A DNA stretch of 44,438 bases from Lentisphaerales bacterium. GTDB taxonomy: Bacteria > Verrucomicrobiota > Kiritimatiellia > JAUXFM01. The stretch is taken from positions 1-44,438 of the forward strand of contig JAUXFM010000009.1 of the NCBI GenBank assembly GCA_030622955.1, given 5' to 3'. This document shows positions 24,959-34,629 of this stretch, one piece after another; position 1 is the first letter of the stretch, and each line of letters begins with the position of its first letter. Made by a program: the position numbers and the translations under genes. Under the pieces are notes generated by a model that was given only the letters and a program-made list of their open reading frames with translations, did not search any database and had not been told where the DNA came from.

Positions 24959-26362
24959 CTAGCGATTGCTGGCCAGCCACTCCTTGATCTCGTCTGCTGA
25001 CGAACCGTCAGGGGCCAGTGCCAGGTAACGCTCAAAATACTTACGCACAGATAGAGGGTTACGCCCACCCTCTTCATACATACAGCCCAACAAGTAGTTG
25101 GCCTCTGCGTGATTGGGTCGGCTCTGCAACAGCACGGTCAACTGCATGATAGCGCTGTTCTTTTCCTTCCGCTCAATATGAATCATGGCCAGCTCGTACC
25201 GTGCCCCGCCCATGGTCGGTTCAACTCCAAGCGCATATAGAAAAGCCTGGCGCGCAAGCTCCGATTCACCCCTGTCTCGATAAGAAAGGCCCAGCTGAAA
25301 GAAAGCATTGGCGAACATGCCGTCGTGTTCGATCGCTGCGGTGAAATGCGCAATAGCTGCCACATAATCACCGCCCTCCCGCTTGCCGACACCACGCAAA
25401 TATGCTGACAGGGCCGCATCCCTGTCACGCACAACCGATTTCCTGAAAGACAGTCGCTTGCCCGGCTCCTTTGAAGGAACAAGTTGCCGCAATCTGGCCC
25501 CTGCCTCGGCAACACGTTCGTCTTCAGGGAACCGCTTGATGAATTCCTGGTATATCCTGATCGCCTCTTCATTGTTGCGGGCGTATCGGTCATAGATCAC
25601 GGCAAGTTCCCACAGTGCATTCGGACTGTCAGGATACTGACGAATAGCCTTCTTCAATGTATAAAGCGCCGAATCTGAATCCTGTCTCGCCATGTATTTC
25701 TTCGCTTCCTTGACCAGGTCACTTGCAGGATCGACCCATAGTTGTTCCTGCGCTGTCTTCACGTGTGGGTCATTCCCGGCAACCTTAACGTAGCGGCTGA
25801 AATACTCGCGTGACTTGTCCTTATTCTCATCCCTGTAGACAACGGCAAGATTATATAGGGCTGGCGGATACTTGCTGTCCTGCCTCAATGCGTCCAGAAG
25901 ATATCGCTCTCCCTTCTTTGCATTCCCGGACCTGGTCTCGACCAACGCGAGAGATGTCAGGATTCTTGCAGAGCCGGGGGATAACTCCCTGGCCTTGAGA
26001 AGAACGTCTCGCGTCTCGTCCCACTTCTTCAGTTCAATGAGAGTGGCAGCATGAAATTCGAGTGGCCTCGCATCGATATCCGAAAGGTCCGCTGCCTTCT
26101 TGAACATGCCGGCGGCGTCTTCAAGACGGGCCATTTTACGGTAGGCAACACCAAGGTACATGTGAACTACAGGGTCATCGGGTTGTGCCCTGGTCGCAGC
26201 CTGGAACAGCTCAACGGCTCTTTCGGTCGAGCCGTCGTCAAGCGCCTCGACCCCCCTGACAAGAGCGCTGCTCCTGTCTCTCCCGCAGGACACCATGCAA
26301 AGCAGCCCCGCAAAAAGCGGCAAAACAAACCATTTTGGAATCTTGTCACATTTCATGGCCAT
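24959..26362 (-). CDS. TPR-repeat lipoprotein
   Basis: 467 residues from the ATG at 26362 (GGAAG upstream; ATG 26356 is an alternative, and the frame is open to 26419). A signal peptide (KIPKWFVLPLFAGLLCMVSC) ends in a plausible lipobox, MVSC-G, so the mature protein would be lipid-anchored. Many TPR units follow, for example VVHMYLGVAYRKMARLEDAAGMFKKAA, NALWELAVIYDRYARNNEEAIRIYQEFI, ANAFFQLGLSYRDRGESELARQAF and AEANYLLGCMYEEGGRNPLSVRKYF. It is probably a scaffold on the periplasmic face. It is first in the operon with cvpA and dnaG. Confidence 0.8.
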   Translation of the reverse strand: MAMKCDKIPKWFVLPLFAGLLCMVSCGRDRSSALVRGVEALDDGSTERAVELFQAATRAQPDDPVVHMYLGVAYRKMARLEDAAGMFKKAADLSDIDARPLEFHAATLIELKKWDETRDVLLKARELSPGSARILTSLALVETRSGNAKKGERYLLDALRQDSKYPPALYNLAVVYRDENKDKSREYFSRYVKVAGNDPHVKTAQEQLWVDPASDLVKEAKKYMARQDSDSALYTLKKAIRQYPDSPNALWELAVIYDRYARNNEEAIRIYQEFIKRFPEDERVAEAGARLRQLVPSKEPGKRLSFRKSVVRDRDAALSAYLRGVGKREGGDYVAAIAHFTAAIEHDGMFANAFFQLGLSYRDRGESELARQAFLYALGVEPTMGGARYELAMIHIERKEKNSAIMQLTVLLQSRPNHAEANYLLGCMYEEGGRNPLSVRKYFERYLALAPDGSSADEIKEWLASNR

Positions 26363-26482
26363 AACGCTTCCAGCCCAGCCGGACAACGTGAATCTAATCG
26401 ATATCCTGCGTAAATCCAACAGGATAGTGACACAAAATTAAGTATTGCATTCTGAGGCCAATCCCGCTAACTTTCCCTCGCT

Positions 26483-26686
26483 ATGCAAAAAGACATTCAT
26501 CCAGAATACGGCGAAGCGGTCATCACCTGCACCTGTGGCAACGTGATGAACATGCGTTCTACCGTCAAGCAGATGCACGTGAACACATGTTCCGCCTGCC
26601 ATCCGTTCTATACCGGACGGGCGCAGTACCTCGACACTGCAGGCCGTGTCGAACAGTTCAACAGGCGCTACGGCGTCAAGAAGTAG
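26483..26686 (+). CDS. rpmE: 50S ribosomal protein L31, zinc-binding type
   Basis: A 67-residue L31 of the zinc-binding (C+) class. The four ligands are Cys16, Cys18, Cys36 and Cys39 (TCTCGN and TCSACHPFYTG), and YLDTAGRVEQFNRRYG is the C-terminal signature. L31 bridges the subunits at the central protuberance. It is a monocistronic gene with a GC-rich intrinsic terminator right behind it, upstream of prfA as in many bacteria. Confidence 0.96.
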   Translation: MQKDIHPEYGEAVITCTCGNVMNMRSTVKQMHVNTCSACHPFYTGRAQYLDTAGRVEQFNRRYGVKK

Positions 26687-26699
26687 CTTTACTGGGCCC

Positions 26700-26740
26700 G
26701 GGCCAGATCGACGTCATGCGCGATCCGGCCCTTTTTGTTT
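26700..26740 (+). terminator. Intrinsic terminator of rpmE
   Basis: GGGCC-A-GATCG (26700-26710) pairs with CGATC-C-GGCCC (26721-26731) with one mismatch and is followed by TTTTTGTTTG. Confidence 0.88.
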
Positions 26741-26849
26741 GTGGGGCCGGATGGGACGTATGAGACCTATGAGGCACATTGAACTACGGGCTCCATCAAT
26801 ATTTCTTACATTCCTGCAGCAGCCCATCAACCACTTATCCTGCACAGCC

Positions 26850-26876
26850 TTGGCGACGTAGGTTTGGCGACCTAGG
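26850..26876. repeat. Tandem 13-base repeat before prfA
   Basis: TTGGCGACGTAGG and TTGGCGACCTAGG (one mismatch) lie side by side with one base between them, 18 bases before the prfA start. Confidence 0.6.
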
Positions 26877-26893
26877 ATTAGCCATTTTAGAAA

Positions 26894-28000
26894 ATGCTCG
26901 ACAAGGAACACATAGACAAGCTGACAGCGCGGCTTCCTGAGATCGAGGCACAGTTCGGTGATCCTCAGGTAACGGCCAATAGGAAGAAATTCCAGGAACT
27001 AGTCAGGGAACATGCGCATCTGAAAAAGTTGTCGCAATCCGCCGAGCTCTATTGGCGCACCCAAATAGAACTTGAAGAGCACAATGCCATGATCCATGGC
27101 GAAGAGACCGAGGATGAACTCAAGGAACTTGCGCGTGAGGAGATCCCCGAACTCGAAAAGATCATGAAAAACGCCAAGCGCGATCTGATGAACTCACTTG
27201 TGCCGCCCGACCCCACTGATGAACGTAATACGATCATGGAAATACGTGCAGGGACCGGTGGTGACGAGGCCGCCCTTTTTGCGGGCGATCTCTTCCGCAT
27301 GTACAACAGGTACGCAGAGGAACATGGCTGGAAAATCGGATTGATCGACGCCAGCCCCTGCGAGGTCGGCGGGTTCAAAGAAGTCGTGTTCGCTGTTGAA
27401 GGCAAGGCCGTGTATGGCCAGATGAAGTATGAGAGTGGCGTACACCGCGTGCAACGTGTTCCTGTCACAGAATCCCAGGGCAGAATCCATACCTCTGCAG
27501 CAACGGTCGCCGTCTTCCCGGAAGCTGAAGAGGCCGACGTTACAATCAATTCTGAGGATCTGCGCATAGACAGGTACTGTTCGTCAGGACCAGGAGGACA
27601 GAGTGTTAATACTACGCAATCAGCGGTCCGGATCACGCATTTGCCGACGAAAATCGTGGCCCAAAGCCAGGATGAGAAATCACAGCACCGCAATAAGGAC
27701 AGGGCCATGGCCGTACTCAGGGCCAGGCTATTGGACTACACGCGAGCACAGGAAGAGGAACGTATGGGCAATGCGAGGCGATCCCAGGTTGGTTCCGGTG
27801 ATCGCAGCGAGCGGATACGAACCTACAACTTCCCCCAGAACAGACTCACCGATCATCGTATTGGCCTGACCATCTACAGCCTTGATCGAGTTGTTGATGG
27901 CCAGATCGATGAACTAATAGCCGCCCTACGGGATCATGACATCCAGCTGAAACTTGAGCAGGGCTTGAAGAACCAGGTCACGAACACGACCGGGCAATGA
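26894..28000 (+). CDS. prfA: Peptide chain release factor 1
   Basis: A 368-residue class I release factor reading UAA and UAG. The recognition loop has PVT (190-192, the RF1-type PxT, within [19 protein letters not shown]). The GGQ hydrolysis motif is at 234-236 ([17 protein letters not shown]). Length is standard. The next gene, its Gln methyltransferase prmC, overlaps by 4 bases, the classic prfA-prmC pair. The ribosome-binding site before ATG 26894 is weak (TTTTAGAAA). Confidence 0.96.
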   Translation: MLDKEHIDKLTARLPEIEAQFGDPQVTANRKKFQELVREHAHLKKLSQSAELYWRTQIELEEHNAMIHGEETEDELKELAREEIPELEKIMKNAKRDLMNSLVPPDPTDERNTIMEIRAGTGGDEAALFAGDLFRMYNRYAEEHGWKIGLIDASPCEVGGFKEVVFAVEGKAVYGQMKYESGVHRVQRVPVTESQGRIHTSAATVAVFPEAEEADVTINSEDLRIDRYCSSGPGGQSVNTTQSAVRITHLPTKIVAQSQDEKSQHRNKDRAMAVLRARLLDYTRAQEEERMGNARRSQVGSGDRSERIRTYNFPQNRLTDHRIGLTIYSLDRVVDGQIDELIAALRDHDIQLKLEQGLKNQVTNTTGQ

Positions 28001-28866
28001 GTGACCGTCCACAAACGGTTGCTGCAATTCTAGACGTCGCCGGGAGATATCTCAAAGAGCGTGAGATCGAACATCCCATGCTGGTCACGCAACTGCTGCT
28101 GAGTCATGTTCTCCGCTGTGGCCGCCTTGAACTGTTCCTTAAACATGATTGCCAGCTGAACGATAACCAGCTGCAGTTGATGCGTAACGGTACGAAGCGC
28201 CTTTCACAGGGAGAACCGCTCCAGTATATAACGGGGCAAACTCAATTCATGGGGCACGATTTCCTGGTCGACAAACGCGTGCTAATACCCAGGCCGGAAA
28301 CCGAACTGCTTGTTGAAGCCCTGCTCTCGCATCACGAACTCCTGGCAATAGACAATCCCTTTATCGCGGATGTCGGAACAGGCAGCGGCTGCATTGTCAT
28401 ATCACTGGCTCTTGCCAAGCCTGACGCCATCTATACCGCAATAGATACCAGCAAGGATGCTGTTGAACTGGCCCGAACAAATGCGACCAATCTCGGGGTT
28501 GCCGAAAAGATCACCTTCTTCCCCTGCAAATTTACGGACGCCGTTGATCCGGGAAGTCTCAATTGCCTGGTCGCCAACCTCCCCTACATTCCCACCGCTG
28601 AACACGAGGAACTCCCTGTCCATATCAGGAATCACGAGCCACGTTCTGCCCTTGACGGAGGACCTGACGGACTGGACATCATCCGCCAACTGTTGCCGGA
28701 CATGGCAAAAGCGCTGAAACCGGGCGGCCTGATCTTCCTTGAGATAGGTCACAATCAGGCGGACAGGGTCGTGGCCCTGCTGAAATCTAATGGCTTTGTT
28801 GACATCAGAATTACTCAGGATCTGGGCAGAAAAGACAGAATGGTGAGCGCCCTTCGGGCGCCGTAA
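27997..28866 (+). CDS. prmC: Release factor glutamine methyltransferase PrmC (HemK)
   Basis: A 289-residue AdoMet methyltransferase that N5-methylates the Gln of the GGQ motif in release factors. The N-terminal helical domain (1-80) is followed by [16 protein letters not shown] motif [16 protein letters not shown] and the catalytic motif, here NLPY (194-197) instead of [21 protein letters not shown] is the family C-terminal signature. Its ATG lies inside the prfA stop region (ATGA overlap). It converges with bioA. Confidence 0.93.
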   Translation: MSDRPQTVAAILDVAGRYLKEREIEHPMLVTQLLLSHVLRCGRLELFLKHDCQLNDNQLQLMRNGTKRLSQGEPLQYITGQTQFMGHDFLVDKRVLIPRPETELLVEALLSHHELLAIDNPFIADVGTGSGCIVISLALAKPDAIYTAIDTSKDAVELARTNATNLGVAEKITFFPCKFTDAVDPGSLNCLVANLPYIPTAEHEELPVHIRNHEPRSALDGGPDGLDIIRQLLPDMAKALKPGGLIFLEIGHNQADRVVALLKSNGFVDIRITQDLGRKDRMVSALRAP

Positions 28867-28873
28867 CTTGAAA

Positions 28874-28898
28874 CTGCTCTCCTGAAATCACAGAGCAG
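28874..28898. terminator. Possible weak convergent terminator between prmC and bioA
   Basis: CTGCTCT (28874-28880) and AGAGCAG (28892-28898) form a perfect 7-bp stem between two converging genes, overlapping the last codons of bioA. There is no strong T-run on either side. Confidence 0.35.
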
Positions 28899-30204
28899 AA
28901 ACAGCGGCATGGAGAAGATCGAGGGTGGAGATGAGAATATCGGGCGGTGTGACAAGCGGCGGCATGAGGTAGACAACGGCACCAAGCGGCCTTGTCATAA
29001 CGCCCTGCCCCAGCAACTGCGCTTTCACCTCCTGCGCAGATGCAGGCTCATCCAACTCAACGGCAAAGATCATCCCGAGCGACCTCACATCGACAACATG
29101 AGGTAAGGCACTGAAGCGCGGTACTGCTTCCTTGAACAAGTCACCCTTCTCCGCAGCGATCGCAACGACATCGCGTTCCTTATAGATGGCCAACGTCTCC
29201 AATGCGGCCGCCGCAGCGATCGGGTTCCCCGCAAATGTGTGGCCATGATAGAAGGTCCTGTCATCATCCGGATCATCCTTGAAAGTATCAAATATCGAGC
29301 CCTTAACTACCGTTGCGCTGATCGGGAGATAGCCACCCGACAGGCCTTTTCCGATACAGACAATGTCAGGCATGATCCCTGCATGCTCAAACGCAAACAT
29401 CCGGCCCGTACGCCCCATACCCATGGCGATCTCATCGACTATCAACAGGACCTCGTGTTTCCGGCATAATTCGTGGAGCTTCTCAAGATAACGCGGCGGA
29501 TATATCCTTATCCCGGCTGCCCCCTGGCAGAGCGGCTCGACAATGGCTGCGGCAAGTTCATTGCCATGCTTCGCGAAAACATCTGCCATGCCGCGAGAAC
29601 AATCAATCTTACAACTGTCCGGCGATTTACCGTACTTACAGCAGCTGCAGCAGGGCGCTTCGACCCGGAAAGCCGGAAACAGCAACGCATCGAATTGCCT
29701 ATGGAAACTCTCTATCCTGCCCACGGATACTGCGCCCAGCGTATCGCCGTGATATCCATTCTCCAGGGAGACAAACTTGCACCGATCCCTGCATCCCCTG
29801 TTGTACCAGTACTGTACCGCCACTTTAAGTGCGGCCTCTACAGAACTGGCTCCGTCACTTGCGAAGAGAACGTGCCTGTCATCGGGGAACAGACCTGTCA
29901 GTTTCTCGGCGAGCTCCACCGCACGGGGATGCGACAGGTTCCCGAGAATGCTGTGCTGCAGTTCTTGAGCCTGGCGCACAATCGCCGACACTATTCGCGG
30001 CTCACTATGCCCCAGGTTGCACGCCCACCATGAAGAAATGGCATCAAGATACCTGTTCCCGGCCGAATCATAAAGGTAGATTCCCTCGCCCTTGGTGATC
30101 ATAGGAAAAGGTTCACCATCAAAGCTGGATTGCCTGGTGTAAGGATGCCAGAGGTGATGCCGGTCGCTCTGCCAGTAATCGGCACAGCCCTGTCCGCTGT
30201 TCAC
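28888..30204 (-). CDS. bioA: Adenosylmethionine-8-amino-7-oxononanoate aminotransferase
   Basis: A 438-residue PLP enzyme making DAPA from KAPA with AdoMet as amino donor. The N-terminal HLWHPYTR and DAISSWWACNLGHS are typical of BioA. VDEIAMGMGRTG holds the PLP-contacting Asp257, and CIGKGLSGGYLP holds the Schiff-base Lys286. Residues 185-202 carry six cysteines (CCSCC...C...C), an insertion seen in some BioA lineages and suggestive of metal binding. It is last in the biotin operon, overlapping bioD by 4 bases. Confidence 0.95.
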   Translation of the reverse strand: MNSGQGCADYWQSDRHHLWHPYTRQSSFDGEPFPMITKGEGIYLYDSAGNRYLDAISSWWACNLGHSEPRIVSAIVRQAQELQHSILGNLSHPRAVELAEKLTGLFPDDRHVLFASDGASSVEAALKVAVQYWYNRGCRDRCKFVSLENGYHGDTLGAVSVGRIESFHRQFDALLFPAFRVEAPCCSCCKYGKSPDSCKIDCSRGMADVFAKHGNELAAAIVEPLCQGAAGIRIYPPRYLEKLHELCRKHEVLLIVDEIAMGMGRTGRMFAFEHAGIMPDIVCIGKGLSGGYLPISATVVKGSIFDTFKDDPDDDRTFYHGHTFAGNPIAAAAALETLAIYKERDVVAIAAEKGDLFKEAVPRFSALPHVVDVRSLGMIFAVELDEPASAQEVKAQLLGQGVMTRPLGAVVYLMPPLVTPPDILISTLDLLHAAVSAL

Positions 30205-30914
30205 GAGAGCCTCCTCATTAATTCATCTGCAGAGGGCATGTTGACAAGTTCAGACAGAGCACATCCTTCCTCCGGCAGGAGCGGAATGCTGCCGAGCATG
30301 TGGACTTCTCCCATGACTCCTATCATACGCCGATTGTCCCGTTCGATATCACCTTCGCCGAATCCACGCATCTCGTTAAGAATAACGCCTGCTATGCGAA
30401 GTTCAGCCTGCTTGATTGCCTGGATTGAAAGGAGGCTATGGTTAAGAGTTCCAAGCGCCAGTCTCGCGACCAGTGCTACGGGTACTGCCAGCATTTGCAT
30501 CAGGTCCAACATCGTGTTCCTGGAATTGAGCGGGACCATCACACCACCCGCCCCTTCAACTACAACGACATCATGCTCCGCCTGTAATTCACCGAAACAC
30601 TCACAGATCTTGTTCATCGAAATAACCGAGCTCTCCTTACCGGCAGCCAGGTGCGGCGAACAGGAGGTGGTATAGCGATAGGGACACATTAACTCCCGTT
30701 CGTTCAGGGACGGCTTGTAGTCAATGCTCGCAAGCAGGAATTCCAGATCCGGGGCAAGAAGATCCCCTCCGTTTTCGGTACAACCCGTCTGGATCGGCTT
30801 CATGGGTACCGCATCAATGCCGGCAGACCTGAGGATAGTGAGCAGTGTCGCGGTAGCAATCGTTTTCCCCACGTCCGTATCGGTTCCAGTAACAAATAGT
30901 CCCTTGCCCATCAA
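30201..30914 (-). CDS. bioD: Dethiobiotin synthetase
   Basis: A 237-residue ATP-dependent ligase that closes the ureido ring of dethiobiotin. The P-loop GTDTDVGKT (10-18), KPIQTGC with the substrate Lys, and VVVEGAGGVMVPL are clear family motifs. It overlaps bioC upstream (ATGA, 30911-30914) and bioA downstream. The second methionine may be the true start. Confidence 0.95.
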   Translation of the reverse strand: MMGKGLFVTGTDTDVGKTIATATLLTILRSAGIDAVPMKPIQTGCTENGGDLLAPDLEFLLASIDYKPSLNERELMCPYRYTTSCSPHLAAGKESSVISMNKICECFGELQAEHDVVVVEGAGGVMVPLNSRNTMLDLMQMLAVPVALVARLALGTLNHSLLSIQAIKQAELRIAGVILNEMRGFGEGDIERDNRRMIGVMGEVHMLGSIPLLPEEGCALSELVNMPSADELMRRLS

Positions 30915-31711
30915 TGCCTCTTTTCTGCAACTGCCGTCAGGACTTCATACGTGGCATAGACCTTGCCACCACCCGCCGAGTAGTAATCATCGTAATCGAT
31001 TGCGAGCCGCTTAAGCTGTACCCTGTTAAGAAGTGATTGCGAGAAAGACACCGAGCCCGCGGTGACCCCCTGCTTGTTTATGCTTTTCAGAAAACCCCAT
31101 GCTGAATCATACTCGACCCGGAAATCAACGACATCATGCGTCACCAGCTCATATCCTGCACAATCCAGCCATCCGAGCACATCCCCGCGCGTGGGCAGCT
31201 TGTGCAGGACAGGCTTTTGCGGAGCTGTCCGCATCCGGGATTCCTGCAATTCGTGCAGGGTTTCTTTAAGCATCATACTAAAAACCAGGTAACCACCACT
31301 AGCGAGTGATTCCCTGATCCTTGTGAACGCCTTGCCGAGCGGAGACACCCACTGAAACGATGAACTGCTTATGGCAAGCTCGAACGGGCCCGGCAGGATT
31401 ACCTTGCAAATGTCACCAATAGTCCATGACAGGTTCTGTTTGTCCTGCAGCGATTTTCGGGCATGTTCGATCATGCCCGGAGCAATATCAACCGCTTCGA
31501 TGCTGGCCGCCGGATACGCATCTGCCAGTTTCCCCGTCAACAGCCCCGTGCCACACCCTATTTCAAGAATCCTGGCTGGAACAGAAACGATCTCTGCAGC
31601 TTCCATCGTTCTGCATGCAGCCCATTCCTGTGCTTCGGCATAGTGATCATATGTCGGCGCAGCGGCAGAGAACCTTGCCGGTATCGATTTCTGGTACTTG
31701 AGACCGTTCAA
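30911..31711 (-). CDS. bioC: Malonyl-ACP O-methyltransferase
   Basis: A 266-residue AdoMet methyltransferase that masks malonyl-ACP as a methyl ester, allowing fatty acid synthase to build the pimeloyl chain. The N-terminal IPARFSAAAPTYDHYAEAQ is the BioC signature, and motif I is ILEIGCGTGLLTGKLA. ISSSSFQWV matches the post-motif region. Position between bioH-like and bioD genes, with 4-base overlaps at both ends, strengthens the call. Confidence 0.93.
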   Translation of the reverse strand: MNGLKYQKSIPARFSAAAPTYDHYAEAQEWAACRTMEAAEIVSVPARILEIGCGTGLLTGKLADAYPAASIEAVDIAPGMIEHARKSLQDKQNLSWTIGDICKVILPGPFELAISSSSFQWVSPLGKAFTRIRESLASGGYLVFSMMLKETLHELQESRMRTAPQKPVLHKLPTRGDVLGWLDCAGYELVTHDVVDFRVEYDSAWGFLKSINKQGVTAGSVSFSQSLLNRVQLKRLAIDYDDYYSAGGGKVYATYEVLTAVAEKRH

Positions 31712-32454
31712 TTCAGTTCCTTTACAAATTCTTCCACCAGGGCGGCGAGCTCCCTCACATCCTTCAACAACGTTCCATGCCCCGCTCCGTCTCGCAATAT
31801 GAAAGCTGCGCCCGGTACGTTCTCGGCAATATACTTGCCCGATCGCCAGGGAACGATCCTGTCCTCGCCACCATGGATCACCAGCATCGGCGTGGTAATG
31901 CCGCCCAGCCGAGCCCTGAGGTCAGTCTCCCCAAGATATTGGAGTCCATGATCCAACACGTCCAGTCCAAATGAGAGGGCAGCGTCAACTTTCCCGCCGA
32001 TCAAGTTCTGAGGCACGGTTTCCGGCGCGAAAACATCTGCACAAAAACGTTCAAGGGTTCGCTCTGGAGCGTGCTTGACACCTGCGCGCAGAGCGCGCAG
32101 GTTGGCCGGGTTGATGCCGCAATCATAATTCTCTGTCGAACAGAAACGCGCCGTGGAACTCAACGCCACCATGCCCGACAGTGGCATACCCAGTTCTGCC
32201 AAGGCCTCGACTGCAACCATGGCGCCCATCGACCAGCCGACCACAATGCATTCCCGGCCATCTGCCATTTCATTAAGCGCGGCGGCATAAGCTGAAACAC
32301 CGGTTTCGCGCTTATCCATTCCTGATGATGTCAGCAATTCACAAGTTGATGTCATATCTATCTGCCACGAAGACGGCAATTCGTTGGCAAGGAACCTCAA
32401 TTCTCCAGAGCGATGTGCCCAACCCGCGATCAAAATGATCCGCCGCTCACTCAC
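31708..32454 (-). CDS. bioH: Pimeloyl-ACP methyl ester esterase (BioH-like alpha/beta hydrolase)
   Basis: A 248-residue alpha/beta hydrolase. The nucleophile elbow is VVGWSMGAM (Ser75), the acid is Asp198 in IHGGEDRIVPW, and the base is His226 in GAGHG. The GWS elbow is typical of BioH-type esterases, which release pimeloyl-ACP from its methyl ester after BioC has acted. Its place inside the operon between bioF and bioC makes this role likely. Other pimeloyl esterases (BioG, BioK, BioJ) fill the same slot elsewhere and cannot be wholly excluded. Confidence 0.82.
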   Translation of the reverse strand: MSERRIILIAGWAHRSGELRFLANELPSSWQIDMTSTCELLTSSGMDKRETGVSAYAAALNEMADGRECIVVGWSMGAMVAVEALAELGMPLSGMVALSSTARFCSTENYDCGINPANLRALRAGVKHAPERTLERFCADVFAPETVPQNLIGGKVDAALSFGLDVLDHGLQYLGETDLRARLGGITTPMLVIHGGEDRIVPWRSGKYIAENVPGAAFILRDGAGHGTLLKDVRELAALVEEFVKELN

Positions 32455-33593
32455 AACAGTCCCGCCTGCTTTGCTTGATCAATGATGATCGCGGCCGCTT
32501 TGAGCAGATCCTGCCTACTGTGACCGGCATTCACAGAGAAACGAAGACGTGCAGTTCCTTCAGGGACGGTGGGTGGCCTTATAGCCACTGCAAGCAGACC
32601 GGCATCTCGCAGGGCGGCAGCGAACGACAAAGCCACGGCACTGGCGCCGACAATGACAGGAATGATCTGACTGGCTGACGGCCCCGTATCCAGGCCAGCT
32701 TCCCTGAGCTGCGACCTGAAACACTCTGCTTTCTCCAGCACGCTATTGCCAATACACGGATCGTCGCACAAGAGGTCAAGCGCACCCGTGACTGCACCCA
32801 CGATTGCCGGTGGCAACGCCGTAGTATAAATGAATGAACGTGACCGATTCACGAGCAACGCCTTGATCCTTTCTGAACAGGCTACGAACCCTCCGTAGCA
32901 GCCCAGCGCTTTGCCCAGCGTCCCCATCGAGACATCAACATCTCCTTCCAGACCATGCGCCCGAATTAGCCCTGCACCACCAGGTCCGAACAACCCTGTA
33001 GCATGGGCCTCGTCAACCATAACCATGGCGCCGTAAGATTTTGCGATCTTCACAATCTCTGGCAATGACGCTAGATCGCCGTCCATGCTGAAGACCGATT
33101 CCGTTACGACCAATCGCCTGCCAGTTTCCGGGCAAGCGGCCATCTTGCGCTCAAGATCACTGCAATCGTTGTGCTCAAACCTGTGCAGTTTGGCACGGCT
33201 CAGAATGGCCGCATCTATGATGCTGGCGTGGGCCAGTCGATCGACAAAGACATGGTCATCCCGCCCTGCCAGAACTGGAATGATCCCAATATTTGCGAGG
33301 TATCCACTTCCATAGAGAAGCGAGGCAGGATAGCCTTTCAGCTCTGCCAGGCGCAGCTCAAGCCTGGCATGGCAGGCCAACGTCCCAGAGACCAGCCTCG
33401 ATGCACCGGCACCGGCACCCAGCTTCTCGAGCAGATCCCGCCCAGAATTAATCAGAGCGGGATTATTAGAAAGTGCAAGGTAATCGTTCGAGGAGAAGTT
33501 GAGCAGACCCTGATCGTGCTCAACGAGTTTTCGCTCCATATCCTGCTCGCGAAGCTCTGCCAATTCCTGTTCTATCCAGTTAGTTTCCATCAT
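32451..33593 (-). CDS. bioF: 8-Amino-7-oxononanoate synthase
   Basis: A 380-residue PLP enzyme condensing pimeloyl-ACP with alanine to give KAPA. FSSNDYLALSNNPAL, GAGASRLVSGTLACH, VDEAHATGLFGPGG (Asp194) and the PLP lysine Lys228 in SMGTLGKALG are all clear. It follows bioB after 61 bases and overlaps the esterase gene by 4 bases. Confidence 0.95.
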   Translation of the reverse strand: MMETNWIEQELAELREQDMERKLVEHDQGLLNFSSNDYLALSNNPALINSGRDLLEKLGAGAGASRLVSGTLACHARLELRLAELKGYPASLLYGSGYLANIGIIPVLAGRDDHVFVDRLAHASIIDAAILSRAKLHRFEHNDCSDLERKMAACPETGRRLVVTESVFSMDGDLASLPEIVKIAKSYGAMVMVDEAHATGLFGPGGAGLIRAHGLEGDVDVSMGTLGKALGCYGGFVACSERIKALLVNRSRSFIYTTALPPAIVGAVTGALDLLCDDPCIGNSVLEKAECFRSQLREAGLDTGPSASQIIPVIVGASAVALSFAAALRDAGLLAVAIRPPTVPEGTARLRFSVNAGHSRQDLLKAAAIIIDQAKQAGLL

Positions 33594-33654
33594 AACAGGC
33601 AGAAGATCATGATATGGGACGTTTGTGATTCAAAGCGCAACTCAATTACCTTTT

Positions 33655-34629
33655 TCACGTTTCAAGTTTCATCCCCAAATCTTCCAGCATTTGAAGATCC
33701 GTCGCGACGTCCCGTCCCGCCACGGTAAGCAAATCCCCTATCATCATTCCTGTAGCGCCAGCATAGAACATCATCGACTGCAGATCGCGGAGATGGGTAC
33801 GGCCGGCACAAACCTTTATCTCTGCTTTTGGATTCATGAATCTGAACATCGCGACACATTTCAGAATCTCTAATGGTTGCATCACCAGCCGATTCTCAAG
33901 CTTCGTTCCTTCGATAGGCACGAGGAAATTGAGTGGTATCGAATCTATCTCTTCCTGCGCAAGCAATGCCGCAAGCTCCACTCGCTGCTCCAGCGATTCA
34001 CCCAATCCAAGCAAACCGCCACAACAAACTTCAAGCCCCACGGATTTGGCCCTGCGTACCGTTTCGAGTCGCTCGCCAAAACTGTGCGTTGTGCAGACAT
34101 TGCGAAAGAAGCTCTCTGCCGTCTCGATATTGTGGTGGAATCGCTTGAGTCCTGATCGAGCTAGAAGCTCGAGCCGTTCTTCGTCGAGCGAACCAAGCGA
34201 TGCGCACCAATTGACATTCTTGGAGGGCGCGCCCTTAACCATTTCCGCCACATTCTGTACGCCCTCATCATCGAGAGTACAACCACTGGTTACGACGCCG
34301 AAATGGTCTATCGGAAGATCTGAAGCATCATCACGCGCTTTCATGATCTGCTGCGCAGACTGAAGATTATAGGTCTCTACATCAGCATTGTGACCCATCG
34401 ATTGCGCACAGAACGCACAGTCCTCGCCACAGGCACCGCTCTTTGCATTCACAATCGAACAGAGCCTGATCTCGCTCCCATGATGCTTGAGGCGCAGCGC
34501 GCTGGTGAAAGCCATGATCTCAGGCATGTCTTCAGGCCCCGACTTCAGAACCGCAAGAGCTGCTTCTTCAGATATTGCGGTGCCCTGCCCCGCCAACAGG
34601 TTTAGCGCATCTCTCAACTTGTCATCCAA
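33655..34629 (-). CDS. bioB: Biotin synthase
   Basis: A 324-residue radical-SAM enzyme inserting sulfur into dethiobiotin. The cluster motif is Cys67-x3-Cys71-x2-Cys74 in SGACGEDCAFCAQS. Further Fe-S ligands are in NWCASLG and EVCCGGLLGLGE, and AGRTHLRDL holds the conserved Arg. The frame is open back to 34848 but would run into the divergent kinase gene. A TTG at 34629 with GGAGG 8 bases upstream gives the family-sized protein, so I chose it. It heads the biotin operon. I found no BirA-type operator. Confidence 0.93.
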   Translation of the reverse strand: MDDKLRDALNLLAGQGTAISEEAALAVLKSGPEDMPEIMAFTSALRLKHHGSEIRLCSIVNAKSGACGEDCAFCAQSMGHNADVETYNLQSAQQIMKARDDASDLPIDHFGVVTSGCTLDDEGVQNVAEMVKGAPSKNVNWCASLGSLDEERLELLARSGLKRFHHNIETAESFFRNVCTTHSFGERLETVRRAKSVGLEVCCGGLLGLGESLEQRVELAALLAQEEIDSIPLNFLVPIEGTKLENRLVMQPLEILKCVAMFRFMNPKAEIKVCAGRTHLRDLQSMMFYAGATGMMIGDLLTVAGRDVATDLQMLEDLGMKLET

